64,000 nucleotides of DNA from Moraxellaceae bacterium (GCA_029267635.1 JAJUIK010000004.1:124001-188000); one strand, 5' to 3'. Counted from the first letter of the stretch, positions 37,662-49,890 are shown. Numbers and translations: made by a program. The notes: generated by a model not told the origin, from the sequence alone.

Positions 37662-38498
37662 TTAGTTCAGGCCAAGGTCCAGAACCAGTTGGCGGGTTGG
37701 TTCGGTCTGGTTCATGGAATAGAAGTGCAGGGTTGGAGCCCCGCCAGCAATCAGGCGTTCACACAGTTTTACTACGACTTCGTGACCAAAAGCTTTGATG
37801 GCTTCAACATCATCACCATACGCGGCCAATTGCTTGCGAATCCAGCGTGGAATCTCGGCACCCGTACCATCCGCAAAACGGATCAGGTTGCTGGCATTGG
37901 TGATTGGCATAATGCCTGGAGCAACCGGAATATCGATCCCTGCTTTCTGGATACGATCCATAAAGTAGAAATAGGCATCCGGATTAAAGAAAAACTGGGT
38001 AATCGCCGCATTGGCACCGGCATTCACTTTTTCTACAAAACGCTGGATGTCGACATCAAAGTTTTCTGCCTGCGGATGCATTTCCGGATAGGCTGCGACT
38101 TCAATATGGAAGTAATCGCCCGAATGTTCACGGATAAAACGCACCAGGTCTTGTGCATAAGGTAGTTCACCGAGACCCACCTGACCTGAAGGTAAATCAC
38201 CACGTAATGCCACAATACGATTGATGCCTTTGGATTGGTATAAATCCAGCAGCTCAGCAATCCGGGCTTTATCGTCCCCAATACAGGATAGGTGAGGAGC
38301 CACTGGCGTGCCTTTACCATTGAATGCATCAATGGCAGCAAGTGTGCGTTCGCGGGTAGAACCGCCAGCGCCATAGGTCACCGAGAAAAATTCTGGATTT
38401 AGTTGCTGTAATTCTTGATGAACCACCAGCAGTTTTTCTGCACCGGCATCAGTTTTTGGTGGAAAAAATTCAAAAGAAATCGGAACACGTTTGCTCAT
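37662..38498 (-). CDS. metF: Methylenetetrahydrofolate reductase
   Basis: 278 residues, a (beta/alpha)8 FAD enzyme that makes 5-methyl-THF for methionine synthase. ISFEFFPPKTDAGAEKL at the N-terminus carries the catalytic Glu. FFSVTYGAGGSTRERT, RGDLPSG and NAAITQFFFNPDAYF are all family signatures. Downstream of ahcY, with a terminator-like hairpin in between, so both steps of the methyl cycle are partly co-expressed. Confidence 0.96.
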   Translation of the reverse strand: MSKRVPISFEFFPPKTDAGAEKLLVVHQELQQLNPEFFSVTYGAGGSTRERTLAAIDAFNGKGTPVAPHLSCIGDDKARIAELLDLYQSKGINRIVALRGDLPSGQVGLGELPYAQDLVRFIREHSGDYFHIEVAAYPEMHPQAENFDVDIQRFVEKVNAGANAAITQFFFNPDAYFYFMDRIQKAGIDIPVAPGIMPITNASNLIRFADGTGAEIPRWIRKQLAAYGDDVEAIKAFGHEVVVKLCERLIAGGAPTLHFYSMNQTEPTRQLVLDLGLN

Positions 38499-38535
38499 TT
38501 CAAATCCTTTTTTTGATGTACAAATATTGGCCCAG

Positions 38536-38568
38536 TAAAAAGGGCAGTCTGCATATGCAACTGCCCTT
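38536..38568 (-). terminator. Terminator-like hairpin between ahcY and metF
   Basis: Stem aagggcagt / actgccctt with an 11-base loop, T-run on the minus strand. It should reduce but may not abolish readthrough into metF. Confidence 0.75.
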
Positions 38569-38575
38569 GTGTTAC

Positions 38576-39958
38576 TTAGTATTTGTACGCATCTGATTTG
38601 AATGGGCCTTCAACTGCTACACCGAGGTAGTCAGCCTGTTCTTGAGTCAATTGTGTCAATACGCCACCGAAACCGGCAACCATAGCAGCTGCCACTTCTT
38701 CATCTAGTTTCTTCGGTAATACTTCAACGCGAATCGCAGCTTGTTTTTGCTCTGCTGGAAGGTCAGCAAATTTTTCAGCAAACAGGTGCATTTGCGCAAG
38801 CACTTGGTTGGCAAAAGAACCGTCCATAATGCGTGATGGGTGGCCAGTTGCATTACCTAGGTTCACCAAACGACCTTCAGAAAGCAGAATCAGGTAGTCA
38901 TTTTCGTTTTCAGAGCGGTATACCTGATGGACTTGTGGCTTCACTTCAACCCACTTGTAACCACGAAGGTAAGCTGTATCTATTTCTGTATCGAAGTGAC
39001 CAATGTTACACACCACCGCACCTGCTTTTAATGTATCCAGCATTGCTGAGTCACACACGTGGTAGTTACCCGTCGTGGTTACAATTAGATCCGTATTTTG
39101 CAGAAGCTCAAGATTGATGTCTTCTTTTTTACCGGTTGGCACGCCATTTTTGTATGGAGAAACCACTTCGTAACCGTCCATGCAAGCTTGCATTGCACAG
39201 ATCGGGTCAATTTCAGTTACGCGTACAATCATGCCTTCTTGGCGTAAAGATTGTGCAGAACCTTTACCCACGTCACCATAACCAATTACCAACGCGCGAC
39301 GGCCAGACAGTAGCATGTCGGTACCGCGTTTGATCGCATCGTTTAGCGAGTGACGGCAACCGTATTTGTTGTCGTTTTTAGATTTGGTCACAGAGTCGTT
39401 GACGTTGATCGCAGGTACTTTCAAAGAACCGTCTTTGCACATTTCAATCAGACGAGCGACACCTGTGGTGGTTTCTTCGGTAATACCGTGAATACGTTCA
39501 AGCATTTCAGGATATTTTTCATGAACAAGAGCAGTCAAGTCACCACCATCGTCCAGAATCATGTTGGCATCCCAAGGTTTACCATTCATATTGATTTGCT
39601 GTTCCAAGCACCATACATATTCTTCTTCAGTTTCGCCTTTCCAGGCAAACACCGGTACACCGCTTGCAGCAATCGCTGCTGCAGCGTGGTCTTGTGTCGA
39701 GAAAATATTGCATGACGTCCAGCGTACTTCCGCACCCAACTCAACCAGTGTTTCAATCAACACTGCTGTTTGAATGGTCATGTGGATACAGCCGAGGATT
39801 TTAGCACCAGCAAGTGGTTTTGCAGCCGCATAGCGACGACGCAAGCCCATCAAGGCAGGCATTTCGGCTTCGGCAAGTTTGATTTCTTTACGGCCGTAAT
39901 CAGCAAGGGCAATATCGGCAACTTTATAATCTGTAAATGAAGCATTCACCGCGTTCAT
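38576..39958 (-). CDS. ahcY: S-adenosylhomocysteine hydrolase
   Basis: 460 residues. Reversibly splits SAH into adenosine and homocysteine, removing the inhibitory product of methylation. Binds NAD in the Rossmann fold ([16 protein letters not shown]). [20 protein letters not shown]-like start, [20 protein letters not shown] with the catalytic Lys, and the closing [10 protein letters not shown] are typical. The leader holds an SAH riboswitch (39991-40095), so the substrate controls its own enzyme. AGGAG lies 6 bases before the start. Confidence 0.97.
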   Translation of the reverse strand: MNAVNASFTDYKVADIALADYGRKEIKLAEAEMPALMGLRRRYAAAKPLAGAKILGCIHMTIQTAVLIETLVELGAEVRWTSCNIFSTQDHAAAAIAASGVPVFAWKGETEEEYVWCLEQQINMNGKPWDANMILDDGGDLTALVHEKYPEMLERIHGITEETTTGVARLIEMCKDGSLKVPAINVNDSVTKSKNDNKYGCRHSLNDAIKRGTDMLLSGRRALVIGYGDVGKGSAQSLRQEGMIVRVTEIDPICAMQACMDGYEVVSPYKNGVPTGKKEDINLELLQNTDLIVTTTGNYHVCDSAMLDTLKAGAVVCNIGHFDTEIDTAYLRGYKWVEVKPQVHQVYRSENENDYLILLSEGRLVNLGNATGHPSRIMDGSFANQVLAQMHLFAEKFADLPAEQKQAAIRVEVLPKKLDEEVAAAMVAGFGGVLTQLTQEQADYLGVAVEGPFKSDAYKY

Positions 39959-39990
39959 CAGGATCTCCTAGAAATAACATGTTGATCGTT

Positions 39991-40095
39991 GAGTTCGCGG
40001 ATGCCGTTGTTGGTTGAGTCGAATTTTCAACCGATCGTCGAGCCTGGCGAATTTGGGGAGTTATTCCCAAACTGTTGCAGCATCCCTCGACTAGG
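39991..40095 (-). promoter_or_regulatory. SAH riboswitch in the ahcY leader
   Basis: Read on the minus strand: GTCGAG (40086-40091) pairs with CTCGAC (40037-40042) as P1; the core GAGGGATGCTGCAAC and GCCAGGCTCG match the SAH-riboswitch consensus; an inner hairpin TTTGGG / CCCAAA forms P2 or its extension; downstream GGCATCC (39999-40005) pairs with GGATGC as the pseudoknot. Known examples (RF01057) lie before ahcY and metF and turn expression on when SAH rises. The element begins right after the likely transcription start. Confidence 0.88.
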
Positions 40096-40100
40096 GCGTT

Positions 40101-40129
40101 ATTGTACTTGGAAATCAATGGAGTTCCAA
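40101..40129 (-). promoter_or_regulatory. Probable ahcY promoter
   Basis: On the minus strand: TTGGAA, 17-base spacer, TACAAT. Places the RNA start a few bases before the SAH riboswitch. Confidence 0.6.
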
Positions 40130-40159
40130 TTGTAATTTGCACATTATGAAACCGCATAA

Positions 40160-40783
40160 TTTTGCAAGAGATCAGAGCGTAAAACGCCTTGTTTTATTCT
40201 TTCCAGCCAGATCTGAAGTCTGAGGCTTATCAAAAATAGAGCCGATCTAATGGTTAAGTTGAGGGAGTGTGTAGGGAACATGAAATATTTAGCGCGTAAA
40301 ATTTATGAGTGCATACCATCCTTCCTGATTTCGTAGTCAAGATGGATTTAATTCCATTAGAGATACTTCATTTTGAGCGTGATCAAACTGAAAAGACTTT
40401 TTCTGTGAGTGGTTTTTGAATAAGCAATAAGCAGTTTTTATGACCTGGGCTTCGTTGAGGATTCCTAGGTGCTTGCACAGCATTCGTCATTTAGCATCCC
40501 ATCAATTTATAATTGCTGAACAGAGATGAATAGCGATGGCGGATGTGACTGATGCGGCGGATCATTTCGGGAAATCATGAGCTTTATGCACGAATTTCAG
40601 TACTAAAAATGATCGGGCAAAGGGTGGTATTTTTTTTTGAAATGTTGGTATCACAAGATTTGTTATTGACTGAAATGTCTTGAGAGCCGATACTTTCGAG
40701 GTTTTATTTAAGCAAATCAGTTCGTAGAGCTGGGCCAAAAGTCTGGTTCGCCAAAACTCAATTTAACACAAGGGGCTACACAT
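40160..40783. other. icd upstream region
   Basis: About 620 bases without a coding frame of credible length. Only short frames (25 codons or fewer) without ribosome binding sites were seen. Should contain the icd promoter; I could not pinpoint it. Confidence 0.5.
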
Positions 40784-43021
<2,238 letters not shown>

Positions 43022-43050
43022 GACTTCATCGGCTAAAACAGTCGGTTAAA

Positions 43051-43082
43051 TAAAAAGCCGGTGCATCTGCACCGGCTTTTTC
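43051..43082 (+). terminator. Terminator after icd
   Basis: Perfect stem aaaaagccggtgca / tgcaccggcttttt with a 2-base nominal loop. Confidence 0.92.
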
Positions 43083-43369
43083 GTTTGAAGTAGTAGAGTA
43101 CCGATTTTTTCTCTCTTGATAAGAGAATCTAAAATACTTTTTGCATCATCAAATTCAACTAAATTAAGGACTTATCATTCCGATGATGTGATGAAAGTGC
43201 TCAAGGGAGCCAGTAGAAATGCGAAAATCTTTTCAGATGACTGATTACGGATGATCAGGAACAGTACTTCAAATAGTTTTAGCCTCACAAAAAACTGTAT
43301 TTTAAATAAATTCAATCTCTGCGCTGTTTTGTTTATGATTCGCTTAATCAAATCTTGGGATGAAGCCGA
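43083..43369. other. Region between icd terminator and the C39-like gene
   Basis: About 290 bases. A 6-bp hairpin tctctt / aagaga at about 43110-43128 and nothing else I can support. Confidence 0.4.
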
Positions 43370-43909
43370 ATGGCCATACATATTCCTGATTCTTTACTGA
43401 ATCTTGAAGCCAATTGTGGGGTGTTTACCGTATGGATGGTGTTGCAGCATCATGGCATGCAAATGGAAATGAGCGAACTGATCAAGCTGTGTCGCCATGA
43501 TTATGAACACGGCACCTTCACCATTGCCTTGGCGGTTGCATTAAAAAAAATAGGCTTTCAGGTGGCCTTTCATACCGATCCAGACCCCAACATCGATAAA
43601 ACAGAAAGGCAGAGCTATACTGAAGCGAAAGCATTGCGCATCCCGATTCAACCAGCCTTAAGTTATGCCGACATTCAAAACGAAATTGAACACGGGAAAA
43701 TGGTCATTGTGTATTACGACACGCTGGATGAAGTGGGGAATCAGTCACTAGTCTATTCGATTGATGATCAGGAAATTTGTTTTTTTGACAATTTTGAACC
43801 GATGCCCGCACTGGTGTTTGAACAGCAGCGCAAAGCGGAAGGGATTTGCCGACAGGCGATTGTGATTGATGACCGCAATGTCAGGATTCAGATGCCTGTG
43901 ATGAGTTAA
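43370..43909 (+). CDS. C39-like (papain-fold) domain protein, probably without catalytic His
   Basis: 179 residues resembling peptidase C39-like domains. The Cys16 context EANCGVFTVWMVLQHHG matches the nucleophile helix of the fold, and the second half has the beta pattern MVIVYYDTLD...LVYSIDDQEICFFDN. At the place where the catalytic His is expected (before LVYSID) the sequence reads GNQS, so the His seems to be missing. It may be an inactive or ligand-binding relative. No signal peptide, no neighbouring exporter or bacteriocin gene, so a role in peptide export is unlikely. Function unknown. Confidence 0.65.
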   Translation: MAIHIPDSLLNLEANCGVFTVWMVLQHHGMQMEMSELIKLCRHDYEHGTFTIALAVALKKIGFQVAFHTDPDPNIDKTERQSYTEAKALRIPIQPALSYADIQNEIEHGKMVIVYYDTLDEVGNQSLVYSIDDQEICFFDNFEPMPALVFEQQRKAEGICRQAIVIDDRNVRIQMPVMS

Positions 43910-44016
43910 TATAGATATCTTAATTTAGACTTTAGTGTTTTCTGGTTTGCATTCTAAAGTCTAGAGGTGATGTCAAAGAAAATCTAGGCAGAGGAAGACG
44001 TTTAATCTTGCTTGGA

Positions 44017-44394
44017 TTATTGATATTCAGCAATCACGTCGAGTGCAGCACGAAAGGCTTCCTGGGCAGCAGGTGCACCACAGTACGGTAGGCTGTGCAG
44101 CAAGGTTTCCTGAATTTCCTCGACCGTACAGCCATTGTTCAGTGCACCGCGCACGTGGCCTTTAATTTCGGTCGGTGCTTTGAGTGCAGTTAGCATTGCT
44201 AATGTAATGAGCGAGCGATATTTGCGAGGCAATACACCTTCACGTTGCCAGGTTGATCCCCAGGCATGTTCATTGATCCAGTCCTGCAAAGGTTGAGTGA
44301 ACGGTACAGTATTGTCTTGCGCACGTTTGACAAAAGCTTCGCCCATCACTTCGGTACGTACTTTTAGGCCATTTTTATAATCTTCTTGCGACAT
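44017..44394 (-). CDS. Carboxymuconolactone decarboxylase family protein
   Basis: 125 residues from the ATG at 44394 (MSQEDYKNG); the longer frame adds only non-conserved residues. AhpD-like/CMD fold with PRKYRSLITLAMLTAL and EIQETLLHSLPYCGAPAAQEAF, typical of the gamma-carboxymuconolactone decarboxylase group. True PcaC acts in protocatechuate breakdown, but no pca genes are near, so the substrate is unknown. AhpD-type CxxC is absent, which argues against a thiol antioxidant role. Confidence 0.8.
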   Translation of the reverse strand: MSQEDYKNGLKVRTEVMGEAFVKRAQDNTVPFTQPLQDWINEHAWGSTWQREGVLPRKYRSLITLAMLTALKAPTEIKGHVRGALNNGCTVEEIQETLLHSLPYCGAPAAQEAFRAALDVIAEYQ

Positions 44395-44486
44395 TCGCTG
44401 TTCTCTGCTCAAAATAAAACTGAGCAATAATTTAACCGAAAAATCTGCTGTGCTGTCCGATAAATAGGGCGGTTGTGACTAAGGTA

Positions 44487-44516
44487 TAAAAAAGCCTTCT
44501 TGTGAGAGGGCTTTTA
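44487..44516 (-). terminator. Terminator after lipA
   Basis: On the minus strand AAAAGCCCTC / GAAGGCTTTTTT with a 6-base loop and a G-U pair, 16 or so bases after the lipA stop. Confidence 0.8.
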
Positions 44517-44532
44517 AAATCAGAATATTATT

Positions 44533-45546
44533 TTAAGCTTCAATGGCTTGCACGTTGATTTTTTTTGCTGGATCCACCTTGCGGCGTACCGCTGGAACCG
44601 GTTCACCGTAATATTGACGATCTGCGAAATAGCTGGAACGGACCATAGGTGCTGACCAGATATTTTTAAAGCCCAGTTTACGGCCATGTTCAGCATAGCG
44701 TTCAAATTCTTCTGGTGTGACAAAACGATCTATTGGTGCGTGCTGCGTCGACGGTTGTAAATACTGTCCGATAGTCACATAGTCCACATCATGGGCTTTC
44801 AGGTCATCGAGCAGTGCAATCACTTCTTCTTCAGTTTCACCAATACCAACCATCAAACCACACTTGGTAGGTACGTCTGGACAATAATCTTTAAAGGTTT
44901 TCAGCAGGGTTAGAGAGTGCTGATAATCTGAGCCTGGACGCATGGCTTTATACAAACGTGGCACGGTTTCGATATTATGGTTAAATACATCCGGCGGGCA
45001 TTCGGTCATGATGCGTAAGGCTATATCCATACGACCGCGGAAATCCGGTACTAGAATTTCCAGTAAGGTATCTGGGCTTAAAGCACGGGTTTCTTGAATA
45101 CAGTCCACGAAATGTTGCGCACCACCATCGAGCAGGTCATCACGGTCGACCGAAGTAATCACGGCATATTTGAGCCCTAGGTTAGCAATGGTTTCCGCCA
45201 TATGGCGCGGCTCTTCTGGGTCAAGTGCATTCGGACGGCCATGCGCCACATCACAGAACGGACAGCGACGGGTACAGATGTCACCCATGATCATGAACGT
45301 TGCCGTACCGCCACCAAAACATTCTGGCAGGTTCGGGCAGGCAGCTTCTTCACAGACCGTATGTAGTTTTTGCGCACGTAAGGTGGTTTTGATACGTTGA
45401 ACTTCCTCTGGTGCCGTCATTTTCACCCGGATCCAGTCCGGTTTGCGCGGCACTTCAACCGTAGGAACAACTTTTACAGGAATTCTAGCGACTTTCTCTG
45501 CGCCACGAAGTTTTACACCCTGTTCAGGCTTACGGTTTTCAGACAT
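44533..45546 (-). CDS. lipA: Lipoyl synthase
   Basis: Radical SAM enzyme of 337 residues that inserts two sulfurs into protein-bound octanoate to make lipoate. The auxiliary cluster motif [12 protein letters not shown] and the radical [11 protein letters not shown] are both present, as is the C-terminal VRSSYFAD with the cluster-binding Ser. The start [10 protein letters not shown] (45546) is chosen for family length; a start 99 bases upstream would add an unconserved extension. Divergent from sthA. Confidence 0.96.
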   Translation of the reverse strand: MSENRKPEQGVKLRGAEKVARIPVKVVPTVEVPRKPDWIRVKMTAPEEVQRIKTTLRAQKLHTVCEEAACPNLPECFGGGTATFMIMGDICTRRCPFCDVAHGRPNALDPEEPRHMAETIANLGLKYAVITSVDRDDLLDGGAQHFVDCIQETRALSPDTLLEILVPDFRGRMDIALRIMTECPPDVFNHNIETVPRLYKAMRPGSDYQHSLTLLKTFKDYCPDVPTKCGLMVGIGETEEEVIALLDDLKAHDVDYVTIGQYLQPSTQHAPIDRFVTPEEFERYAEHGRKLGFKNIWSAPMVRSSYFADRQYYGEPVPAVRRKVDPAKKINVQAIEA

Positions 45547-45757
45547 ATTCAACTTTTCCACTGTGTAAATAGGGGAGATGATCTTGGGTAATAATCCTGT
45601 CATTATAACGGACTTGATATTAAATGGGTTAAAATCGTTATTCATTTAAAAAATGTGGCTATCACAGAATATATGGTTGTGAAATACAGCAAAAATCAGC
45701 ATATTAAGTCATAATTACTTATAAAATTAGTAAAGAGAAAGATGGAAGGAGCTTTGA

Positions 45758-47173
45758 ATGCCACGTAAAAAAGAGGTCGTTAGTGGGAATTTTGTCAAAT
45801 ATGACGCGGTAGTTCTCGGTTCTGGACCTGCGGGTGAAGGCGCGGCAATGAAGCTGGCGAAAGCGGGCAAGCGTGTTGCAATTGTCGATATGCGTGAGCA
45901 ACTGGGGGGGAACTGTACCCACGTGGGAACCATCCCGAGTAAAGCATTGCGTCAGACAGTTTCAAGCATCATCCGTTATCAACGTGATCCAATGTTCCAA
46001 AAAGTTGGCGAGTGGAAACACTTTACCATGAAGCAAGTGTTGCGTAATGCACACAAAGTGATTCAGCAACAGGTCGATACCCACTCACGTTTTTATGACC
46101 GTAATCGTATCGATATTTATCACGGTCGTGCCTATATCCAGGATAAAAGTACTGTTTTGGTTTTTAGCCCGGATGGTGTAAAAGAAACATTAATTTTCAA
46201 GCAATTGGTGATTGCCACCGGTAGCCGTCCATATCATCCGGACAGCTTGGACTTTAACCATCCACGTGTTTTTGATTCGGACAAGATTCTGGATCTCGAC
46301 TATTCCATCCAGAAAATCATCATTTATGGTGCCGGTGTTATTGGCTGCGAATATGCCTCGATCTTTATTGGTCTAGACCATAAAGTGGATCTGATCAATA
46401 CCCAGCAAAAACTGCTGAGTTATCTCGATGATGAAATTGCTGATGCTTTGTCCTATCACTTACGTGAACAGGGTGTGTTGATTCGTCACAATGAACAGAT
46501 GGATTACCTGGAAACCCATGAGGATCACGTGGTTTTACATTTGTTGAGTGGCAAGAAGATCAAGGCTGATGCGATTCTCTGGTGTAATGGCCGTTCGGGC
46601 AATACCGATGGACTTGGACTGGAAAATGTTGGCTTGACGCCGAACAGTCGTGGTCAGTTGCATGTCAATGAACAGTACCAGACTGATGTTGAAAATATTT
46701 ATGCTGCAGGTGATGTGATTGGCTGGCCATCACTGGCTTCTGCTGCCTATGACCAAGGTCGTTGTGCAGGAGCCAATATGAGTGGCGAAGAGCATGTGAA
46801 ACCGGTAACTGATATTCCAACGGGTATTTATACCATTCCGGAAATTTCTTCGATTGGGAAAACCGAGCAGCAATTGACGGAAGAAAAAGTTCCGTATGAA
46901 GTGGGTCAGTCTTCATTCCGTTATTTGGCGCGTGCACAAATCACCGGTGATACCGTGGGTGAATTAAAAATCCTGTTCCATCGCGATACCTTGGAAGTGC
47001 TGGGCATTCACTGTTTTGGTAACAATGCTTCAGAAATTGTGCACATTGGTCAGGCGGTGATGAACAGCTCAAACAACACCCTGAAGTATTTTGTCGAAAC
47101 AACCTTTAACTACCCCACCATGGCGGAAGCCTATCGCGTGGCGGCACTGAACGGTATGAACCGTTTATTCTAA
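45758..47173 (+). CDS. sthA: Soluble pyridine nucleotide transhydrogenase
   Basis: 471-residue flavoprotein that moves electrons between NADPH and NAD. FAD fold [13 protein letters not shown]; the redox-motif region reads [16 protein letters not shown], where the second Cys of disulfide reductases is replaced, as known for SthA. NAD(P) fold [15 protein letters not shown] and the C-terminal [17 protein letters not shown] complete it. GGAAGGAG-type binding site precedes the ATG. Balances the NADPH made by Icd and MaeB. Confidence 0.94.
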   Translation: MPRKKEVVSGNFVKYDAVVLGSGPAGEGAAMKLAKAGKRVAIVDMREQLGGNCTHVGTIPSKALRQTVSSIIRYQRDPMFQKVGEWKHFTMKQVLRNAHKVIQQQVDTHSRFYDRNRIDIYHGRAYIQDKSTVLVFSPDGVKETLIFKQLVIATGSRPYHPDSLDFNHPRVFDSDKILDLDYSIQKIIIYGAGVIGCEYASIFIGLDHKVDLINTQQKLLSYLDDEIADALSYHLREQGVLIRHNEQMDYLETHEDHVVLHLLSGKKIKADAILWCNGRSGNTDGLGLENVGLTPNSRGQLHVNEQYQTDVENIYAAGDVIGWPSLASAAYDQGRCAGANMSGEEHVKPVTDIPTGIYTIPEISSIGKTEQQLTEEKVPYEVGQSSFRYLARAQITGDTVGELKILFHRDTLEVLGIHCFGNNASEIVHIGQAVMNSSNNTLKYFVETTFNYPTMAEAYRVAALNGMNRLF

Positions 47174-47188
47174 GTCAAGATTTGATTG

Positions 47189-47217
47189 TAAAGCTCATCT
47201 CCGGATGGGCTTTTTTC
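47189..47217 (+). terminator. Terminator after sthA
   Basis: Stem aaagctcatc / gatgggctttt with a TCCG loop and T-run. Confidence 0.88.
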
Positions 47218-47244
47218 ATGGGTATGATTGATAGAAACTGTGGC

Positions 47245-47272
47245 TAAAAAATAGCCCATTAGGAAAATGGGC
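47245..47272 (-). terminator. Terminator after the dioxygenase pseudogene
   Basis: Minus strand GCCCATT / AATGGGC with a 5-base loop, then TATTTTTT. Confidence 0.7.
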
Positions 47273-47327
47273 CGATGCTCATTATTGTTATTCTTTATTG
47301 TTATTTTTATCTGGGTAGTTATAAGTT

Positions 47328-48285
47328 TTAAAAAGGACGGCTTCCGGCTAGGCTGATGCGTTTAAGTAAACGGCGCTGATCTGCAGGGAATGGTTCACGT
47401 GAATGCAAGGTGACCTGATTATCCCAAAACACGATATCACCTGTCTCCCACGCATGTTCGTAGCGGAATTCCGGTTTTTTCGATATGGCGGCGCAGCTGT
47501 TCGATCAGTGCATGGCCTTATTGGTCATCATAATTGACGATTTCCACCTCGGAACGGGTATTTAACCATAAAGCTTTACGGCCGGTTTCCGGATGGATGC
47601 GTACCAGAGGGTGTGGATAAGCATGGCCAACAATGGGTTGATCGTGGAAACGATAGAGTGGAGTTTTAGCGTAGCCACCTTGCCCTTTATTGTTTTGGGC
47701 ACGAACAAAGGGGTTGTAAGTAATCAATTGGAGTTGCTCGATGTGCTGTTTGGTTTCCTCATCCAAAGCCTCATGGGCCTTAATGGTATTAATCCAGCTA
47801 GTCTTACCCCCTTGTTCAGGGATTTCAATCGCATACAGTAATGAGCCAAAAGAAGGCTGAGGTGTCCATTGGTGGTCTGCATGTGGTGCCAGTTCGCCGT
47901 GGCCAGTGTAATCGCCTTGGCCGACTGCATTGGAAACAGGCACGACGTCCGGTGGAGTGCCGCTTTCTTCTTGAGTAGCCAAAACTGGATTGTCTTTTGC
48001 TGGATGAAAGATTGAGCCAAAATAGCTGGCAAAGGCCAGATACTGTAAATCATCTAGGGATTGCTGTTTAAAAATCAGAATCAGATGTTCTGCCAAAGCT
48101 TGTTTTAAACGGAAAATGGTTGCACCTGATTGGGCTTTACGGGCATCTAAACCTGTGACAATGGCACCCAAGGCTTCGTTGGCTAACGGCGTAATCTGGA
48201 TTTCATTGCTATTTTGAAATTGTTCAGCTTGATGCCAGCGCGGAGCATCATGAATGGCTTGTGAAAGTTGGGTTAAGCTGGTCAT
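47328..48285 (-). pseudogene. TauD/TfdA-family dioxygenase, broken by a stop and a frameshift
   Basis: About 319 codons with the full family outline. The Fe(II) 2-His-1-carboxylate begins with HAD in APHADHQWTPQP. Two lesions follow near the 3' end: an in-frame TAA at 47518-47520 (after NYDDQ), then an extra A in a run of six A (about 47476-47481). If one A is removed, the frame goes on with PEFRYEHAWETGDIVFWDNQ, the distal His in TLHSREP and the 2-oxoglutarate Arg region RRLLKRISLAG to TAA at 47328-47330. Only the first 255 residues can be made, without the distal His and Arg, so the product should be inactive. Members use 2-oxoglutarate to oxidise sulfonates or similar compounds. Confidence 0.88.
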
Positions 48286-48388
48286 ATGTTGTTTTCATCT
48301 CTATTTATTCTGTGTGGATAATGTATGGTTTGTAGAGATGAATGAAAAATCAGAAAAAAGTCTTTATTTATTCAAAAATAAAGTTTTT

Positions 48389-48406
48389 AAATCAATCTAT
48401 TGATTT
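48389..48406. repeat. 18-base AT-rich inverted repeat
   Basis: aaatcaat ct attgattt, in the gap between the dioxygenase pseudogene and the small membrane gene; could be an operator or weak terminator. Confidence 0.4.
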
Positions 48407-48452
48407 TATTGTTTTTAATTATTTTTGCTGTGGATATTCCTGCATTTAGTGC

Positions 48453-48587
48453 TTAATGTGCACAAAAGGCCTGGTTGAAGTAGTCGAACAGTTCTGGCGT
48501 GTTCCCCCAGAGTACTCCAGCCAACGCAAAGCAGAAAACAATGGTCGTTAGTAACAAGAGCTTGAAGAGCAGGCTTGAACTAGTCAT
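48453..48587 (-). CDS. Small membrane protein (44 aa) coupled to the MFS gene
   Basis: 44 residues from ATG at 48587: MTSSSLLFKLLLLTTIVFC..., one long hydrophobic segment (about 6-28), then a polar tail WGNTPELFDYFNQAFCAH. GGAGAAG lies 7-12 bases upstream, inside the end of the MFS gene. Its start overlaps the MFS stop by 8 bases, so the two are co-translated and probably work together, for example as a helper peptide of the transporter. Family unknown. Confidence 0.6.
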   Translation of the reverse strand: MTSSSLLFKLLLLTTIVFCFALAGVLWGNTPELFDYFNQAFCAH

Positions 48588-49800
48588 GAACGATCTTCTC
48601 CTCATTGACAAAAAAATGCACCAACACGCCAAATACACTTAACAGAATCGAGAATCCCCAGATCAGATTATAATTGCCGGTCAGGTCATGATTGAGACCA
48701 CCCAGCCAGCCACCAAAAAAAGAGCCAACCTGATGAGTGAAGAATACAATTCCACTGAGCATCGTTAAATATTTTACGCCAAACATGCTTGCCACGATAC
48801 CGTTGGTCAAAGGGACGGTCGACAGCCAGAGTAAGCCCATCATGATCCCAAAGGCATAAATGGTCCATAGGCTTAACGGTAACATGAGAAAAGCAATAAT
48901 CGCGAGGCCACGTAAACCATATAACCACATGAGCAGTTTGGCTTTAGAAAAATGACCACCCAGCCAGCCGGCACCGTAAGTACCGAAAATATTAAACAAG
49001 CCGACCAATGCCAGAAAAATAGTACCGGTGGTCGCATCAAAACCATGATCGATCAGATAGCCGGGTAAATGCACGCCTAAAAACACTACCTGAAAACCAC
49101 ACACAAAAAAGCCAAGAGCCAGCCACCAGAAAGGTTTGTGTTTGGCCGCGATGGACAGAATATCTTTAAAACCCAAATTCGGAGGTGTCGTCTGGTTTGT
49201 ATGAACAGATTGTGGTGCCTGATACATGGGGGCTTTCAGCATCCAGGCAAGAGGAACAATCAATGCGATCAGAATGGCGCTCACCACGAGTGCTGCTGAC
49301 CAACCGAAATTTTTGAGTAACAATAGCGTCGATGGCAGCATAATAAACTGGCCAAAAGAGCCCGCCGCACTGGCAATCCCCATGGCTAAACTGCGTTTTT
49401 CCGGATGGGCGGCACGCCCCACGGCAGAGAGTAGTACTGGAAACGAGGTGGCGGATAAAGCCAGTCCAAGAATTAAACCGAGACTTAAATTCAATAACAT
49501 CGCGCTAGAGCTGACTGCCATTAGCAGCAAGCCAAGCGTATAGAGTGCTCCCCCGATTGCAACCACGACTTTACTGCCGTATTTGTCCGCAAAAGCACCG
49601 GTAATCGGTTGTACAGCCCCCCAGATCAGGTTTTGCATGGCGATGGCTAAACTAAACACCTGATGTCCCCAACCAAACTCATGACTCATCGGAACCAGAT
49701 ACAGGCCAAAGGCATGACGTACGCCGAGAGAGAGCGCCAGAATAATCGCTGTTCCAATCAACATGATGATAAGCGGTTTGGAAAAACGGCTGTCTGACAT
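48580..49800 (-). CDS. MFS transporter
   Basis: 406 residues, about twelve membrane helices, major facilitator superfamily. MFS motif-like ADKYGSKVVVAIGG after helix 2 and WLGGHFSKAKLLMW after helix 8. The set of YGLRGLAIIAFLML and the oxalate/formate-like overall plan suggest a carboxylate or drug/metabolite transporter, but I cannot name the substrate. Next to the broken dioxygenase; it may once have fed that enzyme with substrate. Confidence 0.85.
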   Translation of the reverse strand: MSDSRFSKPLIIMLIGTAIILALSLGVRHAFGLYLVPMSHEFGWGHQVFSLAIAMQNLIWGAVQPITGAFADKYGSKVVVAIGGALYTLGLLLMAVSSSAMLLNLSLGLILGLALSATSFPVLLSAVGRAAHPEKRSLAMGIASAAGSFGQFIMLPSTLLLLKNFGWSAALVVSAILIALIVPLAWMLKAPMYQAPQSVHTNQTTPPNLGFKDILSIAAKHKPFWWLALGFFVCGFQVVFLGVHLPGYLIDHGFDATTGTIFLALVGLFNIFGTYGAGWLGGHFSKAKLLMWLYGLRGLAIIAFLMLPLSLWTIYAFGIMMGLLWLSTVPLTNGIVASMFGVKYLTMLSGIVFFTHQVGSFFGGWLGGLNHDLTGNYNLIWGFSILLSVFGVLVHFFVNEEKIVHD

Positions 49801-49890
49801 AATATTTCCGAGAGGTTAAAGCGTGAAAAGGAGGTGTAGGCTGTTTTACTTGAGTCGGGTTGGCTTGACAATCGACCGGACAGTAAAAAT

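Noticed and set aside
43175-43381. 68-codon minus-strand frame before the C39-like gene
   Set aside because: Overlaps the start of the plus-strand gene and has no start signal or family.
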